A stretch of DNA of 64,000 nucleotides, taken from NCBI RefSeq assembly GCF_900102025.1, contig NZ_FNAU01000005.1, positions 1-64,000 on the forward strand, read 5' to 3'. Within the stretch, counting starts at the first letter, position 1; each line of letters starts with the position of its first letter. The notes below the pieces were generated by a model. The model searched no databases and was not told where the DNA came from. It saw only the letters and a program-made list of their open reading frames with translations. Origin of the DNA: Actinobaculum suis (GTDB lineage: Bacteria; Actinomycetota; Actinomycetes; Actinomycetales; Actinomycetaceae). Shown one piece after another: positions 19,857 to 28,912 of this stretch. Both the position numbers and the translations under genes were made by a program.

Positions 19857-21211
19857 TTGTTTTCACCTCCAGTATTTGCCTCCGCCTCCTCCTGCGGCTC
19901 CAAAATCTGCACTGATAGGTCTTCAATTGGCGGCATCCAGCTGCTCGGATCGGCGTCGTACTGTTCTCCGCTGCGAATATCGCGCACCTGCTCCCCTTCT
20001 GCGGTAGTGAACCACACATAGGGAATGCCGCGCCGATCGGCATTGCGGATCTGCTTACCGAATTTCACCGAGTTATGGGAAACCTCGCACGGAATCCCGC
20101 GCCGGCGCAAAGCCATCGCGACCCCTTCGGCGTGCATGCGTTCTGTTTCATCGTTTACCGCCACGTATACGGCCACCGGTGTGGCACGGGAAGCTACCAG
20201 TTTGCCGGTAGGAATAAACCGCGAAAGCAAACGTGAAACCCCGATCGAAAGGCCCACGCCCGGATACTTCTTCTTGCCGCTACTAGCCAGTTGGTCGTAG
20301 CGCCCACCCGAACAAATAGAGCCGAGATCTTCGTGACCTACCAGAGTTGATTCGTACACCGAACCCGTGTAGTAGTCCAGGCCGCGAGCAATCGACAAAT
20401 CCGCTTGCAAAGAACCAGGGAGCAACTCGTTGGCACCCTCGATCAACACGGTTAGCTCTTCCAAACCGGCATCCAGCAAATCCCCGCTAACGCCAAGTTT
20501 ACGTACCGCATCTGCAAAGGAAGCATCCGGCGTGCGGATCTGCGCCAGTTGCAGGGCCAGGCGGGCTTGGGCCGGTGTGGCCCCCACCTGTTCGCCCAGC
20601 AATTCGGTAACGGCATCCGGGCCGATCTTGCCCAGTTTGTCAATAATCCGCAAAGTTTCTTCCGTATCCGCAATCCCAATCGCTTCGTAGAATCCCTGGG
20701 CCAGTTTGCGGTTGGAAGCACGAATAATCACCTGTGGCAAAGGCAACCGAGCAAATGCATCCACCATGGTGAGCGGCACTTCAATTTCGTGGTGGAAAGA
20801 AAGCTCGCCATCGCCAATCACATCTACGTCTGCCTGGTAGAACTCCCGGAACCGACCATCTTGGGGCCGCTCGCCGCGCCACACCTTCTGGATTTGATAG
20901 CGCCGGAAGGGGAAAGTGAGCTTGCCCGCATTTTCCAAAACATAGCGGGCCAGCGGAACCGTGAGGTCAAAATGCAATCCCAATTCTGCCGGTTCTTGCC
21001 GCGCATGATCTTGGAGCCGGGAAAGCACGTAGACCTCTTTCGAGGTCTCACCTTTGCGCAGTAGCTGACTCATAGGTTCTACCGCGCGGGTTTCGATCTC
21101 TGAAAAACCGTGCAGTTCAAAAGTAGAACTGAGAGTATCGAGCACGCGGCGCTCAATGAGCCGCTCCTGCGGTAGCCATTCCGGAAATCCTGACAGCGGA
21201 GCAATCTTCAT
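19853..21211 (-). CDS. hisS: histidyl-tRNA synthetase
   Basis: Charges tRNA-His. The 452-residue class II enzyme shows motif 2 as QKVWRGERPQDGRFREFYQ and the histidine motif RGLDYYTGSVYES, then a C-terminal anticodon-binding domain with GIPYVWFTTAEGEQV. ATG start at 21209-21211. It heads a run with the two GTPases. The C-terminus has a Glu/Ala-rich tail. The preceding metallo-hydrolase on the same strand is 122 bp upstream, an arrangement common in actinobacteria. Confidence 0.95.
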   Translation of the reverse strand: MKIAPLSGFPEWLPQERLIERRVLDTLSSTFELHGFSEIETRAVEPMSQLLRKGETSKEVYVLSRLQDHARQEPAELGLHFDLTVPLARYVLENAGKLTFPFRRYQIQKVWRGERPQDGRFREFYQADVDVIGDGELSFHHEIEVPLTMVDAFARLPLPQVIIRASNRKLAQGFYEAIGIADTEETLRIIDKLGKIGPDAVTELLGEQVGATPAQARLALQLAQIRTPDASFADAVRKLGVSGDLLDAGLEELTVLIEGANELLPGSLQADLSIARGLDYYTGSVYESTLVGHEDLGSICSGGRYDQLASSGKKKYPGVGLSIGVSRLLSRFIPTGKLVASRATPVAVYVAVNDETERMHAEGVAMALRRRGIPCEVSHNSVKFGKQIRNADRRGIPYVWFTTAEGEQVRDIRSGEQYDADPSSWMPPIEDLSVQILEPQEEAEANTGGENK

Positions 21212-21333
21212 GCGTAGATTCTTTCACGTTTTGCGAGCCCGGGTGGCGATCACCACTCGGGCACAAATTGAAGTAATGTTGAATTTTATTTATATTCGTT
21301 TCGGTTTTATGGGCAACTCTACTGCAAGGAGGC

Positions 21334-22056
21334 CTACTGCAAGTAGGCGCGCAGGAAGGGCGAGTGTTTCAATTCTCGGCCGATAGTTGAAGGACCGCCG
21401 TGCCCCGGGAAGAAGGGGTGGCTATGGTCAAGTTCGTCCACGATTTTCCGGAGCGTGGAGCGCATAACGGCGTCGTTCCCGCCAAGCGTATCGGTACGCC
21501 CAATACCGTCCCGGAATAGCACATCGCCCGTGATGATGTAATTATCGCCAAAACCCCAGTCCGGCAGCGCGGGAGTGTACTCATCGCGCGCGAACCGCCC
21601 CGAGAACAAGAAGAGCGTGGAACCTTCGGTATGCCCGGGCGCGGCAAAAGCACTCAGCTGCACACCTTTAACGATTTCAATCCCTTCCCGAGTGAAGATC
21701 TCATCCGGTAGGGGCAATACCTTTCCCGGCGCCGCCCAATCATGGCCACCAATTCGGCGCACCAGATCCCCAGCGATCGTGGTGCCCAGCGGATCTTCCA
21801 TCCGGTAGGCATCGTGCCGGTTAATATAGAAGGGCACTTCATCGCCGGCGATAATGCCGGCATCAAAAACATGATCGGAATGCCCGTGTGTGGCTACCAC
21901 CGCCGCTAAACGCAAGCCGCGTGACTCCAGTACCTCGGAAACCCAGCGCGCACTTCCCGCGCCCGGATCGATCACCAGTGCTTCCCGGGCCTCAGTATCT
22001 GCCAGGAGGTAACAGTTTGCCTCGAGGGCTGTTCCATTGAAACGCAAAAACAGCAT
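21334..22056 (-). CDS. metallo-beta-lactamase-fold hydrolase (glyoxalase II-like)
   Basis: Soluble Zn hydrolase of 240 residues. It has the metal motif THGHSDHVFD (HxHxDH), a second His in FAAPGHTEGSTLF, Asp in YIITGDVLF and the last His in FFPGHGGPST. This fits the small glyoxalase II-like group found next to hisS in actinobacteria, whose substrate is generally unproven. ATG start at 22054-22056. The C-terminal end is AYLQ followed directly by a short repeat of CTACTGCAA just after the gene. Confidence 0.85.
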   Translation of the reverse strand: MLFLRFNGTALEANCYLLADTEAREALVIDPGAGSARWVSEVLESRGLRLAAVVATHGHSDHVFDAGIIAGDEVPFYINRHDAYRMEDPLGTTIAGDLVRRIGGHDWAAPGKVLPLPDEIFTREGIEIVKGVQLSAFAAPGHTEGSTLFLFSGRFARDEYTPALPDWGFGDNYIITGDVLFRDGIGRTDTLGGNDAVMRSTLRKIVDELDHSHPFFPGHGGPSTIGRELKHSPFLRAYLQ

Positions 22057-22220
22057 ACAAATACGCTAGCGCGTTACCAGCTTCCTAACAAATAAAAGCC
22101 TCACCGGGCGAAACGTGAATCATACCGGGCAGGAGGTATTTGAGAGGTATTTGAGAGGGAATGCCACCGCGCGAAAACGGCCCCCTCCGCTAAAACATGT
22201 ATAAACGCCAACCGAAAAAT

Positions 22221-22261
22221 GCCGAAAAACCGTGGGGGCGTGCCCACTTTCGGCTATTTTT
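22221..22261 (+). terminator. plus-strand intrinsic terminator ahead of DUF349 gene
   Basis: GCCGAAA (22221-22227) pairs with TTTCGGC (22248-22254) and GTGGG (22232-22236) with CCCAC (22243-22247); TATTTTT follows. There is no plus-strand gene upstream of it, so it may end a short RNA or act as an attenuator for the gene starting 118 bases later. Confidence 0.6.
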
Positions 22262-22378
22262 CGTCGCATTGCGCACCCCATTGCGGTAACGTCCCATATG
22301 AAGCCAGTTTTCGACGTAAACTAGGCGGACAGTTGATACCGTACGGCGCTGTATGCGCCGCCTTCTGAGGAGCGTTTT

Positions 22379-23728
22379 ATGAGCGAAGAGACTCCCACCC
22401 CAAAGCCCACCCCGGCACCGGCCCAGCGGCCCGCACCGCAACCCGCTAAGACCGGCCCGGTCCACGCCACTCCCACTGATTCTTTGGCAGCCGCGGAGGC
22501 AGCCAAGTGGGGTCGGGTAGACGATGCGGGAAATGTGTGGTTGCGGTCTAGTGAAGGCGAAAGGATCGTCGGCCAGTATGCTGCTTCCGGTTCGAGTGAA
22601 GATGCTCTGGCGATCTTCGTGCGGCGCTACCTTGACTTGGAAACCCAGGTTGCTGTGGTGGAAACCCGGGTTGAAAACGTACACCCGGACGAAGTACAAA
22701 AGTCCATCAAGACCTTGACGAAGGAACTTACCGAACCGGCCGCGGTAGGCGATATCGAATCCCTGCGCACCCGTTTGGAAGCTGTGCGGGAGCGGGCGGC
22801 CCAGCGGCGCACCGAAATTGCGGCGGAACGCCAAGCGGCGAAGGAAGAAGCGCTTGCCTACCGCACGCAAATCGTGGAGCGTGCCGAGGAGATTGCCGGG
22901 CAAGATCCGCAGCGAATTCATTGGCGTAACTCCCGCGAAGAGCTTTCCACACTGTTTGACCAGTGGAAGCAGGCTCAGCGCCACGGTGCTCGCCTGGACC
23001 GCGCGGTAGAGCAGGGCTTGTGGAAGCGTTTCTCCCATGCGCGCACGCTTTTTGATCGCGAACGACGCCGTTATTTCGCCGAATTGGATAGCCAGCGCAA
23101 GGAAGTGGTAGCGCGCAAGGAGAAGCTGATCGCGCGGGCCGAAGAACTCAGCACCTCCACGGATTGGGGTGCTACTGCCGCCGCCTACCGAGATCTCATG
23201 GAGGAATGGAAGGCCGCCGGCCGGGCCGCGCGGCGCCAAGACGATGCCCTATGGGAACGTTTCCGGGCCGCCCGGCAGCCCTTCTATGATGCCCGCGAAG
23301 CTTTCTTCAATGAACGCAATGCGGAAGAAGTGGCCAACCGGGATGCCAAACTGGAGCTCGTAGCCGAAGCCGAAGCGCTTTTGCCGATCCGCGATATTGA
23401 GGCGGCCCGCGCCAAGCTACGCGATATTGGCGAACGTTGGGATGCAATCGGGCCCGTCCCCCGGGCCGATATCGACCGGACGGAAGGGCGTTTGCGCCGC
23501 GTAGAAGACGCCGTGCGCGGGGCCGAGGCCGAACAGTGGCGGCAAACCGACCCGGAAAAGGAACAGCGTTCGCAAGGCATGGCCGCACAGCTCGAACACC
23601 TGATTGCCGAATTGGACAAGGAAATCGCTGCTGCCCAAGCAGCTGGCGATGAAGCCAAACTCAAGGAGCTCGGCGCGGCCCGGGAAGCTCGCGTGGCCTG
23701 GCTCGAACAGGTGCAAAAAGATCTGTAA
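22379..23728 (+). CDS. DUF349 domain protein
   Basis: A 449-residue, highly charged, mostly helical protein of unknown function. After a Pro/Ala/Thr-rich N-terminus (residues 1-35) come repeated DUF349-type helical units, recognisable by recurring patterns such as WKAAGRAARRQDDALWERFRAA and LWKRFSHARTLFDRER, and a coiled C-terminal end. The ATG follows GAGGAGC by six bases. DUF349 proteins are commonly found near rel in actinobacteria and this one is about 1 kb from rel, convergent to it. No catalytic motif is visible. Confidence 0.85.
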   Translation: MSEETPTPKPTPAPAQRPAPQPAKTGPVHATPTDSLAAAEAAKWGRVDDAGNVWLRSSEGERIVGQYAASGSSEDALAIFVRRYLDLETQVAVVETRVENVHPDEVQKSIKTLTKELTEPAAVGDIESLRTRLEAVRERAAQRRTEIAAERQAAKEEALAYRTQIVERAEEIAGQDPQRIHWRNSREELSTLFDQWKQAQRHGARLDRAVEQGLWKRFSHARTLFDRERRRYFAELDSQRKEVVARKEKLIARAEELSTSTDWGATAAAYRDLMEEWKAAGRAARRQDDALWERFRAARQPFYDAREAFFNERNAEEVANRDAKLELVAEAEALLPIRDIEAARAKLRDIGERWDAIGPVPRADIDRTEGRLRRVEDAVRGAEAEQWRQTDPEKEQRSQGMAAQLEHLIAELDKEIAAAQAAGDEAKLKELGAAREARVAWLEQVQKDL

Positions 23729-23767
23729 ACCGCTACCGCGCGAGCTGACCGCTGCCGCGCGAACTTG
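23729..23767 (+). repeat. 19-bp tandem repeat directly after DUF349 stop
   Basis: ACCGCTACCGCGCGAGCTG (23729-23747) is followed by ACCGCTGCCGCGCGAACTTG (23748-23767), starting at the first base after TAA. A weaker third copy may follow. Confidence 0.75.
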
Positions 23768-23810
23768 GTAACGCGCAAGCGAACAGCGCGCAGGGCGCAG
23801 ACTGGTTATG

Positions 23811-23859
23811 ACCGGCTGGTTGCTACGGGATTTTTCCCGGTAGCAACCAGCCGGTTTTT
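23811..23859 (+). terminator. intrinsic terminator after DUF349 gene
   Basis: A long GC-rich stem (CCGGCTGGTTGCTACGGG with its complement, one bulge) around an ATTTTT loop is followed by TTTTTGT. It ends the plus-strand DUF349 transcript. Confidence 0.9.
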
Positions 23860-24002
23860 GTGTCGGAAGGGCCACCATGCAGGGTGGCAAGCGCATAAAA
23901 ATGCACAACAAACGCACAATAAACTTATCCACAGCCAGGCTGACCTGCCATCAATCCACATCAAACGCAATCAAATGGCATCACAGGTCTTTATTTGCGA
24001 GA

Positions 24003-24617
24003 ATGGCCAGCATGAAAGATTGGAGAAATGCGGCGCCCTTGGGGCACGCGGAACGGCTCGGGGTTTCCCGCGGTTTGTTGGTGGAGTATTTACCCGGAAA
24101 AGTGGCGCCGGCAGATTTGGCTAGCTGCCCTTCTTTGCGGGCTGATTTATTGGCACCGGAAGTGCGCCCGGGATACGTGATTTGTGGGTTTTCAGCGGTA
24201 TGGGTGCACACGGGATGGTGGCCGCCAGAGAAAATGCGCGAACTTACCTTGGCACATCCTACGACCGCCCGCTACCCGGTGGTGATGCGCACCAGAATCC
24301 CGGATGCGGAGGTGCAATATCTTGCCAACCGGCCGGTTACTACTTTGGAGCGCACGGCTACCGATATTCTCAAACTCGGCGGCACCGCCTGGTTGGGTGA
24401 AGCGATCAGCGCTTGTTTTCATCTTTTTGCGGCCGGGTTATCCCTAGATAGGTTGTTGGCCCAAGCGTCTCGCACGCCCGAGCTACGCCCATCCCGGCAT
24501 CCGCAAGCTCATGCTTTCTTACAGGCACTGCCCCACTACCACAAACTCGCGGCCGGTCAGGCACATATGCCCGCAGCCACCCGAAACGCCCGAGCCACCC
24601 GGCGCGCCGTGGCCTAG
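24003..24617 (+). CDS. AbiEi-antitoxin-like protein without partner toxin
   Basis: A 204-residue protein that resembles the actinobacterial AbiEi-type antitoxin C-terminal family: VICGFSAVWVHTGWW corresponds to the SAAWLHG-type strand and NRPVTTLERTATDILKLGG to the conserved VTTPERTAVDLAR-like helix. The N-terminal helix-turn-helix is weak or missing. Several starts are possible; I use the ATG at 24003, an ATG three codons on is similar, and neither has a strong ribosome site. No AbiEii-like nucleotidyltransferase is adjacent, so a working toxin-antitoxin pair is not supported. After the stop, GCCTAGC recurs several times. Confidence 0.6.
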   Translation: MASMKDWRNAAPLGHAERLGVSRGLLVEYLPGKVAPADLASCPSLRADLLAPEVRPGYVICGFSAVWVHTGWWPPEKMRELTLAHPTTARYPVVMRTRIPDAEVQYLANRPVTTLERTATDILKLGGTAWLGEAISACFHLFAAGLSLDRLLAQASRTPELRPSRHPQAHAFLQALPHYHKLAAGQAHMPAATRNARATRRAVA

Positions 24618-24784
24618 CCCGCACTCCGTGTGCTCTACGCACTGCCCTTTCGCGAGCCCTGCCCAGTGCCTAGCACAGTGCCAGCCCGGCGCCTAGCCGC
24701 CTAGCCCGGTACTTTGCCCCGCCGCGACCTGGCCCTGTGCTCTACGGGGCGCTGCCTGGCCGCTCCCCGCGGCTATACCCGGCG

Positions 24785-27085
24785 TTACTGTTCGGGCACG
24801 CGGCGCTTAGAGCTCTTCTTTGCCGGGGTTATCCGGTAGGCGTCGTACACGCCTTCAATACTGCGTAGATCCGCCAGGATCCGGCGCAAATGGTGTGTAT
24901 CTGCCATCTCGAAACTGAAGACGGAACGGCTCATGCGTTCTTTCGTCGTCGTCATATTACCGCCGAGCAAATTGACTCCGTTATCGAGCAATACCCGAGA
25001 AATATCGGAAAGCAGCCCCTGCCGATCTAACGCGTCTACCTGAATCTGCACCACAAATACGGCTTCGGAATCGTCCGACCAAGCCACATCAATAAAACGA
25101 TCCGGTTCGCGTTGGAGCTGGGCAACGTTCGGGCAGTCCGCACGATGCACAGAAAGGCCGTTCCCGCGCGTCACGAAGCCCACGATTTTATCGTTCGGTA
25201 AAGGCGTGCAACACTTGGCAAGTTTTACCATTACGTCCCCGGAATCTATGCCACGCACGCGAATTGCTGATTCGGCACCGCGGGAAGCCGGCCGGGCAAT
25301 CTGGGTGGGAGTAACGCCTTCTGCCAAGGTTTCTTCCACCCCGGCTTCCCCGCCCTGCATATTGATAAGCTCACGCACCACGGTTTCTGCCGAAACCGCG
25401 CCTTCGCCCACCGCCACATATAAATCGTCCACGCTCTTGCGGCCCAGCTGGCGGGCCACATCGGAAAGCGATTCGTGGGTCATGAGCCGCTGTACCGGCT
25501 GGTTACGTTTGCGAATCGCCCGGGCTAAACGGTCCTTACCGTTTTCCAGCGACTCATCCCGGGCAGATTTGCGGAACCATACCCGAATCTTGGCCCGTGC
25601 GCGCGGGGTGGCCACAAATTCCATCCACCCCCGGGAAGGCCCAGCTTCCGGATTCTTGGAAGTAATGATCTCCACGGTATCGCCAGATTCCAGCTTGTGA
25701 TCGAGCGTTACCAGCCGGTCATTGACTCGTGCCCCCACCGTGCGATGCCCTACCTCGGTGTGTACGGCATAGGCGAAATCCACCGGGGTGGCCCCGGCTG
25801 CCAGCTCCATCACTTCCCCAGCCGGAGTAAACACGTATACCTTGTTGCCGGAAATTTCATAAGAGAGCGATTCTAGGAACTCGGCCGGATCCGCAGTTTC
25901 GCGTTGCCAATCCACGAGTTGGCGCAACCAGGTAAGTTGAGTTTGCTGATCGGTAGCAACGTCCTGTGCTTCTTGCTGCTTGGCGCTCTTACCGGCGTTT
26001 TCCTTATACCGCCAGTGTGCGGCCACCCCGTATTCAGCCCGCCGGTGCATATCGTAAGTGCGGATCTGAATTTCTAGGGTGCGATCTTCCGGGCCGATCA
26101 CGGTAGTGTGAATCGACTGGTACAAGTTGAATTTCGGGGTGGCAATATAGTCCTTAATCCGCCCCTGCAAAGGTGTGTACAGCGTGTTAGCCACGCCGAG
26201 CACCGCATAACAATCCGGGATGGTATCCACCAGTACCCGCACTCCTACCAGATCATAAATGTCGTCGAAGTCTTTACCTCGCAAAATCATTTTCTGGTAG
26301 ATCGAGTAGTAGTGCTTCGGCCGGCCGGTAATCGTGCACCGAATATGCTGGTTTTTCAGCGCCTTTGAAAGCTGATCTTCAATCCGGGCAATATAGGCTT
26401 CACGTTCCGGAGTGCGTTCCTGTACCAACTTTTCGATCTCCGAATACACTTCCGGATACATGGTTTTAAAGCTGAGGTCTTCCAGCTCCCATTTGATCGA
26501 ATTCATGCCCAAGCGGTGTGCCAGCGGCGCATAAATCTCTAGGGTTTCGCGTGCTTTGGCCCGGGCTTTATCGGCCGGCATGTACTTCCACGTGCGGGCA
26601 TTATGCAAACGGTCCGCTAGTTTTATGAGCAACACCCGGATATCTTTGGCCATGGCGATAACCATTTTGCGCACGGTTTCAGCTTGCGCGGCCTCGCCGT
26701 ATTCCACTTTGTCCAGTTTGGTAACGCCGTCTACCAGGAGTTCTACGGTGGGGCCAAATTCTGCCCGCACCTGCTCCAAGGTGTAATCGGTATCTTCGAC
26801 CGTATCGTGCAGCAGCGCACCCACTAAAGAATCTTCATCCATGCCAAGTTCGGCAAGGATCGTAGCTACCGCTACCGGATGGGTGATGTAGGGTTCGCCG
26901 GAACGCCGGAATTGGCCTTCGTGGCATTTTGCGGCCACATTGTAGGCGTGGATGATCCGCGATTTGTCGATAGATTTGGTGCCCAGCGCACGCATAAGGG
27001 GTTCCAGTTCATCGGGCACCTGCGTTCCCGACCTGCCTGTTAGCCACGATAGTCGCGAAATCACCCGTGGTCCGTTCTCTGACAT
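24785..27085 (-). CDS. rel: bifunctional (p)ppGpp synthetase/hydrolase
   Basis: Makes and degrades the alarmone (p)ppGpp during starvation. The 766-residue protein has the hydrolase HD motif LLHDTVEDTD near residue 95 and the synthetase domain with YSIYQKMILRGKD, where RGKD matches the RxKD pattern of bifunctional Rel enzymes. A TGS domain (VYVFTPAGEVMELAAGATPVDFAYAVH) and a C-terminal ACT domain (DALDRQGLLSDISRVLLDNGVN) follow. I start at the ATG at 27083-27085, which follows GGGAGGG; the frame is open 30 codons further. It lies downstream of apt as in Streptomyces. Confidence 0.96.
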   Translation of the reverse strand: MSENGPRVISRLSWLTGRSGTQVPDELEPLMRALGTKSIDKSRIIHAYNVAAKCHEGQFRRSGEPYITHPVAVATILAELGMDEDSLVGALLHDTVEDTDYTLEQVRAEFGPTVELLVDGVTKLDKVEYGEAAQAETVRKMVIAMAKDIRVLLIKLADRLHNARTWKYMPADKARAKARETLEIYAPLAHRLGMNSIKWELEDLSFKTMYPEVYSEIEKLVQERTPEREAYIARIEDQLSKALKNQHIRCTITGRPKHYYSIYQKMILRGKDFDDIYDLVGVRVLVDTIPDCYAVLGVANTLYTPLQGRIKDYIATPKFNLYQSIHTTVIGPEDRTLEIQIRTYDMHRRAEYGVAAHWRYKENAGKSAKQQEAQDVATDQQTQLTWLRQLVDWQRETADPAEFLESLSYEISGNKVYVFTPAGEVMELAAGATPVDFAYAVHTEVGHRTVGARVNDRLVTLDHKLESGDTVEIITSKNPEAGPSRGWMEFVATPRARAKIRVWFRKSARDESLENGKDRLARAIRKRNQPVQRLMTHESLSDVARQLGRKSVDDLYVAVGEGAVSAETVVRELINMQGGEAGVEETLAEGVTPTQIARPASRGAESAIRVRGIDSGDVMVKLAKCCTPLPNDKIVGFVTRGNGLSVHRADCPNVAQLQREPDRFIDVAWSDDSEAVFVVQIQVDALDRQGLLSDISRVLLDNGVNLLGGNMTTTKERMSRSVFSFEMADTHHLRRILADLRSIEGVYDAYRITPAKKSSKRRVPEQ

Positions 27086-27140
27086 CTGGCCCTCCCTTCT
27101 ACGCGCCTGTGCGTAATATCTTAGCGTTATCATATGGGTT

Positions 27141-27195
27141 AACGATGAAGGTTGCGCACTTCTTCCCGTGCGCAACCTTCATCGTTAGATTTTTA
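27141..27195 (+). terminator. 19-bp perfect hairpin, plus-strand terminator in the apt-rel gap
   Basis: 27141-27159 (AACGATGAAGGTTGCGCAC) and 27168-27186 are perfect complements with an 8-base loop. The T-rich tail (ATTTTTAGTTTT) follows only on the plus strand, although both neighbours are on the minus strand. Either it ends a transcript antisense to the rel 5' end, or it is a minus-strand mRNA processing hairpin. Confidence 0.65.
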
Positions 27196-27244
27196 GTTTT
27201 ATTTGCGATAACGCCACTCGCGGTAACTTTATTCTAAAGTCCCT

Positions 27245-27790
27245 TTAGTCGAATGTTACTACCGAATCTACCCGGTAGCCGGAGAGCCGTTCGCGCCCGC
27301 CCAAACCGCTGAGTTCCACGAGCACACAGAGGCCTACCGGAATGCCACCTGAACCCTCTACCAGTTGGAATGCGGCGTTCGCGGTGCCACCGGTGGCAAG
27401 CACATCGTCCACCACGAGTACCCGCTGTCCGTCTTCCACGGTGAAAGGTTGTACTTCCATGCGTGCCGTACCATATTCGAGTTCGTAATCGACGCCGATC
27501 ACCGGGCCGGGAAGCCGGCCGGCCTTGCGGATGGTGATCATGCCGATCCCCATCGCATAAGCCAGCGGCGCGGAAAGAATAAACCCGCGTGATTCTAGCC
27601 CTGCTACCGCATCAATTTGCCCGTCATAGTGCTCGGCGATGCCGTCAATTGTGCGTTTGAAAGCAGCGCCGTCGCTCATGAGCGGGGTGATATCCCGAAA
27701 TAGGACGCCGGGTGCCGGAAAATCTTCCTTTACCCGGATTTTCGAGTAAACAAGATCTGAGAACTCTTGTGGAAATCCCTTGTCACTCAC
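27245..27790 (-). CDS. apt: adenine phosphoribosyltransferase
   Basis: Salvages adenine to AMP using PRPP. The 181-residue protein has the PRPP loop VLVVDDVLATGGTANA, the Apt segment FPAPGVLFRDITPLM and GLESRGFI. The GTG at 27788-27790 directly abuts the secF stop codon and follows GGAGG, so it is coupled to secF. The order secF-apt-rel matches other actinobacteria. Confidence 0.95.
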   Translation of the reverse strand: MSDKGFPQEFSDLVYSKIRVKEDFPAPGVLFRDITPLMSDGAAFKRTIDGIAEHYDGQIDAVAGLESRGFILSAPLAYAMGIGMITIRKAGRLPGPVIGVDYELEYGTARMEVQPFTVEDGQRVLVVDDVLATGGTANAAFQLVEGSGGIPVGLCVLVELSGLGGRERLSGYRVDSVVTFD

Positions 27791-28912
27791 TTACTTCCTC
27801 CGATTCTTGCGGCGCGGCTGGGCTTTTTGGCCCCGGTGCCGGCCCGGACGGGAAGGCCCGGCAACTGACAGGGCATCCTCCGTAATATCTTCGCCGGCGG
27901 CGCGGCGCGCCTCGATCTGCTCTGCTCGTTTTTCCCGAGCCTTCGCAACCTTCTGGTTGTGCTCCTTGATCCGCGGATCCAAATTCGTGAGCTCCACCGC
28001 AAGCGGAGCCGCCAAGAAGATTGAAGAATAAGCGGAAAGGAGTAGGCCTACAAAGAGTACCAGGGCCAGATCCCGCAGGGTTCCCGCGCCCAAAAACAGC
28101 ACGCCTATAAACAGAATAGACGCTACCGGCAAGAGCGAGGTTATCGAAGTGTTAATAGACCGGATCAAGGTCTGATTTACGGCCCGGTTGGTGGCTTCCC
28201 CGAAGGTGTAACGATCTTGCTTGAGCACGTTTTCGGTGTTCTCGCGCAGTTTATCGAAGACCACCACGGTGTCATACAAGGAATAGCCGAGGATCGTTAG
28301 CAAACCAATCACCGTAGACGGCGTGAATTCGAATCCGAACAGGCAGTACAGCCCCACCGTCACGATCAGATCGTGGAACAGTGCCAGCACCGCGCCCAGC
28401 GCGTTGCGCCAAGACCGCATATAAATCGAAAGTCCGATGAGTACCAAGACGATGAATACCACGAAACCTTGCAAGGCCTTCATGGAAATCCCTTGGCCCC
28501 ACACCGGCCCAATAAAGGTTGAGGTCACGTTATTTACGGAAGTGCCATACGCTTCCGCTAGTTCGCCGCGAATCTTTTCGGTGTCAGCATTGGTAAGGGC
28601 TTGCCCTTCTTCTCCGGTAGACACCTGGATCCGCAAGGAGCTATCCCCTACTTGCGCCACGCGGGCCACTTCCCCGGTGTGCTGGGCGATAATCTCGCTC
28701 GCCTTGTTCTGTTCCACGGTTTGTGCATGCGAAACCGTGAACTGCGAACCTCCGGTGAAATCAATTCCGAGGTTCAATCCCTTGCCAAAGAGCGCCGCGA
28801 AAGAAACGATGATCGCCACGATGGCAACCCCGAACCAGATGCGTCGCTTGGAAATGACGGGCACCGCTTTGCGGCCCGAATATAGATCATTACCGAGGCT
28901 ATAGACCGACAT
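27791..28912 (-). CDS. secF: protein translocase subunit SecF
   Basis: Membrane partner of SecD that uses the proton gradient to help proteins through SecYEG. The 373-residue product has an N-terminal TM (WFGVAIVAIIVSFAALF), the SecDF D1 motif GLNLGIDFTGGSQF, and the C-terminal five-TM block with VVVFDKLREN. A long basic Arg/Lys/Ala tail ends it (RPGRHRGQKAQPRRKN). Its ATG overlaps the secD stop by one base (TAATG) after AAAGGAG. Confidence 0.95.
   Translation of the reverse strand: MSVYSLGNDLYSGRKAVPVISKRRIWFGVAIVAIIVSFAALFGKGLNLGIDFTGGSQFTVSHAQTVEQNKASEIIAQHTGEVARVAQVGDSSLRIQVSTGEEGQALTNADTEKIRGELAEAYGTSVNNVTSTFIGPVWGQGISMKALQGFVVFIVLVLIGLSIYMRSWRNALGAVLALFHDLIVTVGLYCLFGFEFTPSTVIGLLTILGYSLYDTVVVFDKLRENTENVLKQDRYTFGEATNRAVNQTLIRSINTSITSLLPVASILFIGVLFLGAGTLRDLALVLFVGLLLSAYSSIFLAAPLAVELTNLDPRIKEHNQKVAKAREKRAEQIEARRAAGEDITEDALSVAGPSRPGRHRGQKAQPRRKNRRK

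Noticed and set aside
22190-23239. 349-codon open frame antisense to the DUF349 gene
   Set aside because: It mirrors a clear coding gene, has no ribosome site or recognisable motif and runs through a terminator; a shadow frame.
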